A stretch of 7,612 bases of DNA. Origin: JAZLIT01 sp045617525 (GTDB lineage: Bacteria > Bacillota > Bacilli > Bacillales_A > Planococcaceae). Shown in pieces: positions 6,578 through 7,612 of this stretch. Under the pieces are notes generated by a model that was given only the letters and a program-made list of their open reading frames with translations, made no database searches and was not told where the DNA came from. A program made the translations under genes and the position numbers. Positions within the stretch are counted from its first letter, which is position 1, and every line of letters begins with the position of its first letter. The stretch spans positions 1-7,612 of the forward strand of contig JAZLIT010000068.1 of the NCBI GenBank assembly GCA_045617525.1. The letters run 5' to 3'.

Positions 6578-6799
6578 TCAGAGTATCTTAACATTTACTG
6601 CTCGACGTGATTGTTCTTTTAAATTTGGATTTTCTTTAAGGTCAAACGATACTTCGTCACCCTTAGTAAGTGATTTAAAACCATCTATTTGAATACTACT
6701 GAAGTGTACCCAAACGTCATCCTCACCTTCAATCGAAATCCATCCCCAACCATCTTCTTCGTGATAAATTTTACATACCCCTTTAATGTTATTTCCCAT
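6578..6799 (-). CDS. Divergent cold-shock-domain protein
   Basis: A 73-residue single cold-shock domain, the size of B. subtilis CspB, expected to bind single-stranded RNA or DNA. RNP1 is DGWGWISI (16-23) where CspB has KGFGFIEV, and RNP2 is VWVHF (29-33) where CspB has VFVHF. DGFKSL (39-44) and EVSFDL (49-54) match the later strands. The stacking phenylalanines 15, 17 and 27 of CspB are all Trp here (W18, W20, W30), and CspB W8 is Ile (I11). The reading frame extends 11 codons further upstream, but GGAGG at 6811-6807 is 7 bases before the ATG at 6799 and the domain begins there, so that start is chosen. It may be co-transcribed with the membrane protein gene 53 bases upstream, or use a promoter in that gap. 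Housekeeping Csp function is doubtful given the changes. Confidence 0.82.
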   Translation of the reverse strand: MGNNIKGVCKIYHEEDGWGWISIEGEDDVWVHFSSIQIDGFKSLTKGDEVSFDLKENPNLKEQSRRAVNVKIL

Positions 6800-6830
6800 T
6801 ATAAAACCTCCAATTGCATAAGTTGAAATC

Positions 6831-6858
6831 ATTATATAGCTGTACCGTTAGCTCAAAA
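6831..6858 (-). promoter_or_regulatory. Candidate promoter of the cold-shock-like gene
   Basis: A perfect -10 TATAAT (6836-6831, minus strand) lies 16 bases after a poor -35 TTTTGA (6858-6853). Transcription would start near 6824, only about 25 bases before the ATG. That is unlike the long cold-responsive leaders of major csp genes. Confidence 0.35.
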
Positions 6859-7077
6859 AGTATAAATGGCGACAAAAAGTATAAATGCTGCTGCAAGGAT
6901 AGAAAGAATCGCACTTGTATTCCGTTTAGCTTTTAGTTCCATGCCCCCCGTAATCAAATAAAGTACACCTATAACCAAAAACAAATAAGGCATAATTCCA
7001 AAGCTTTCAGTAATTAGAACGTAACTTCCTAACACAATAACAATAACCGATAATAAAATTCTCAATAATTTAAGCAT
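6853..7077 (-). CDS. Small three-helix membrane protein, DUF3953-like (YczI-like)
   Basis: A 74-residue protein with membrane helices at about 4-23, 28-46 and 55-73 and a charged loop ELKAKRN (47-53). Its length, the basic start followed at once by a helix, and the pattern of a second helix ending GGMELKAKR resemble the DUF3953 family, which includes B. subtilis YczI; this is from memory and not verified. The function of that family is not known. The ribosome binding site is an unusual run of six G's (7089-7084), 6 bases before the ATG. A possible extended -10 lies upstream (7127-7119). The cold-shock-like gene follows 53 bases downstream on the same strand. Confidence 0.7.
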   Translation of the reverse strand: MLKLLRILLSVIVIVLGSYVLITESFGIMPYLFLVIGVLYLITGGMELKAKRNTSAILSILAAAFILFVAIYTF

Positions 7078-7118
7078 TTCATTCCCCCCACTTAATGCAG
7101 TATATATATTCTCGTTTA

Positions 7119-7127
7119 ATCATATCA
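7119..7127 (-). promoter_or_regulatory. Candidate extended -10 promoter of the DUF3953-like gene
   Basis: The minus strand reads TGATATGAT (7127-7119), that is, a TGn extension followed by TATGAT, five of six bases of the -10 consensus. No -35 at proper spacing is seen, which extended -10 promoters tolerate. Transcription would start near 7112. Confidence 0.3.
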
Positions 7128-7162
7128 CTTTAAACTAAATTGGGTATAAATGGTTTTTTATA

Positions 7163-7190
7163 TTGATTACTATTTTAACTGTTCTATATT
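7163..7190 (+). promoter_or_regulatory. Candidate promoter of the last small gene
   Basis: TTGATT (7163-7168), 16 bases, TATATT (7185-7190): four and five matches to the -35 and -10 consensus. Transcription would start near 7197, about 60 bases before the ATG. A second pair, TTGAGA (7209-7214) and TATAGT (7231-7236) at 16 bases, scores as well but would start only just before the ribosome binding site. Confidence 0.4.
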
Positions 7191-7207
7191 CTCTTGAATC
7201 ATCATAA

Positions 7208-7241
7208 ATTGAGAAAAATTCACTCAATCTTATAGTTGAGT
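7208..7241 (+). promoter_or_regulatory. Overlapping alternative hairpins in the leader of the last gene
   Basis: ACTCAAT (7222-7228) can pair upstream, ATTGAG (7208-7213) with CTCAAT (7223-7228), or downstream, ACTCAA (7222-7227) with TTGAGT (7236-7241). The downstream helix ends 3 bases before the ribosome binding site AAGGAG (7245-7250). Both helices are six base pairs, so they are mutually exclusive and similar in strength. The repeats may equally be a protein-binding site or chance. Confidence 0.25.
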
Positions 7242-7259
7242 TCTAAGGAGATTATAAAA

Positions 7260-7478
7260 ATGTATGCCATTCATTATTTTGAAAAAAACATACCTGCATT
7301 AAGTCAATGTTCACACCGGATTCCGGAAGTCGACGAAAATATCAAAATCAAAGGCCGTAAAGGGAAAATTTTAAATGTCGTCCAAATTGCAGAAGACAAA
7401 TATCATGTCCATGTGGAATTTGAAAAAATAGTTAAAAAGGAAACACTGCTAAAGGACAATAAAAGAAAGAAACTCTGA
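7260..7478 (+). CDS. Small charged protein, unknown function
   Basis: A 72-residue protein that I do not recognise. It is soluble, with no membrane helix or signal. The centre, IKIKGRKGKILNVVQI (28-43), has the basic-glycine turn between strands seen in KOW or SH3-like barrels, followed by alternating residues HVHVEFEKIV (49-58) that suggest another beta-strand. The C-terminus (from about 59) is strongly basic and probably disordered. A nucleic-acid-binding role is possible but only suggested by charge and fold guess. The frame can be read from a TTG at 7236, but AAGGAG (7245-7250) then lies inside the gene; the ATG at 7260, 9 bases after it, is the supported start. No clear terminator follows. 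Confidence 0.7.
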   Translation: MYAIHYFEKNIPALSQCSHRIPEVDENIKIKGRKGKILNVVQIAEDKYHVHVEFEKIVKKETLLKDNKRKKL

Positions 7479-7495
7479 TTAATAAGAGGAATGTT

Positions 7496-7549
7496 CACCG
7501 CGGTAAGTCAAGGTTGATCTCTATTTTGAGTTTGACGCTTCCTGCGGTG
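7496..7549. repeat. Imperfect long hairpin in a GC-richer edge segment
   Basis: CACCGC (7496-7501) pairs with GCGGTG (7544-7549) and, inside it, GTCAA (7507-7511) with TTGAC (7532-7536). No T-run follows, so it is not a standard terminator. Counting bases 7501-7612 gives 56 of 112 G or C, against 20 of 60 in 7441-7500. The stretch 7479-7612 has no gene with a ribosome binding site. The sequence recalls dispersed intergenic palindromic repeats of Bacillales, from memory only; it could also be the edge of another element. Confidence 0.4.
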
Positions 7550-7612
7550 GCACGGCTCCAACTTATGGGTTGATGAAGCTGCAGCAGTATTTGGCACGGG
7601 TACTCGGAAACT

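Noticed and set aside
7536..7612. A plus-strand open frame running off the right edge (reads ...WHGSNLWVDEAAAV...), and an open minus-strand frame in the same place.
   Set aside because: Neither has an ATG, GTG or TTG with a ribosome binding site within the window, and no family is recognisable. The segment is better described as a hairpin-bearing GC-rich stretch.

Overview
The window looks like chromosome from a low-GC Gram-positive spore-former of the Bacillus/Lysinibacillus type. Nearly every gene starts behind a strong GGAGG-like ribosome binding site, coding is AT-rich, GTG starts occur, and small membrane proteins typical of Bacillaceae are present. The genus is an inference, because no rRNA, tRNA or housekeeping marker lies in the window.

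Layout, left to right. (1) 1-3358, plus strand: the tail of an unseen upstream gene, an 822-residue ABC permease and its 288-residue ATPase, translationally coupled through ATGA and TAATG overlaps. The permease is two six-helix half-permeases in one chain. (2) 3435-3464: a perfect palindrome that serves as a two-way terminator between the ABC operon and the convergent MFS gene. (3) 3484-4854, minus strand: an MFS efflux protein of the DHA3 (macrolide-efflux-like) type. It is preceded by a promoter, a 10-codon leader peptide with a near-perfect Shine-Dalgarno, and a helix that pairs leader codons with the MFS ribosome binding site. This is the layout of translational attenuation as in inducible erm and cat genes, and it is the most interesting thing in the window. 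(4) 4896-5920, minus strand: a two-helix membrane protein and a Nudix hydrolase whose start lies in an 8-bp tandem repeat. (5) 6204-7478: four small genes, namely a three-helix membrane protein (+), a cold-shock-domain protein with Phe-to-Trp changes (-), a DUF3953-like membrane protein (-) and a basic/charged orphan with a possible SH3-like core (+). (6) 7479-7612: no convincing gene; base composition jumps to about 50% GC and there is an imperfect hairpin, probably an intergenic repeat or the edge of another element.

How the genes relate. Two independent export systems (ABC and MFS) sit tail to tail and share a terminator. The rest is a string of short, mostly single-gene units on both strands, each with its own ribosome binding site, which is typical of an accessory stretch. 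No mobile element, CRISPR array, tRNA or known riboswitch was recognised. Several start codons were moved from the longest possible reading frame to the one backed by a ribosome binding site (MFS 4665, cold-shock protein 6799, last gene 7260).
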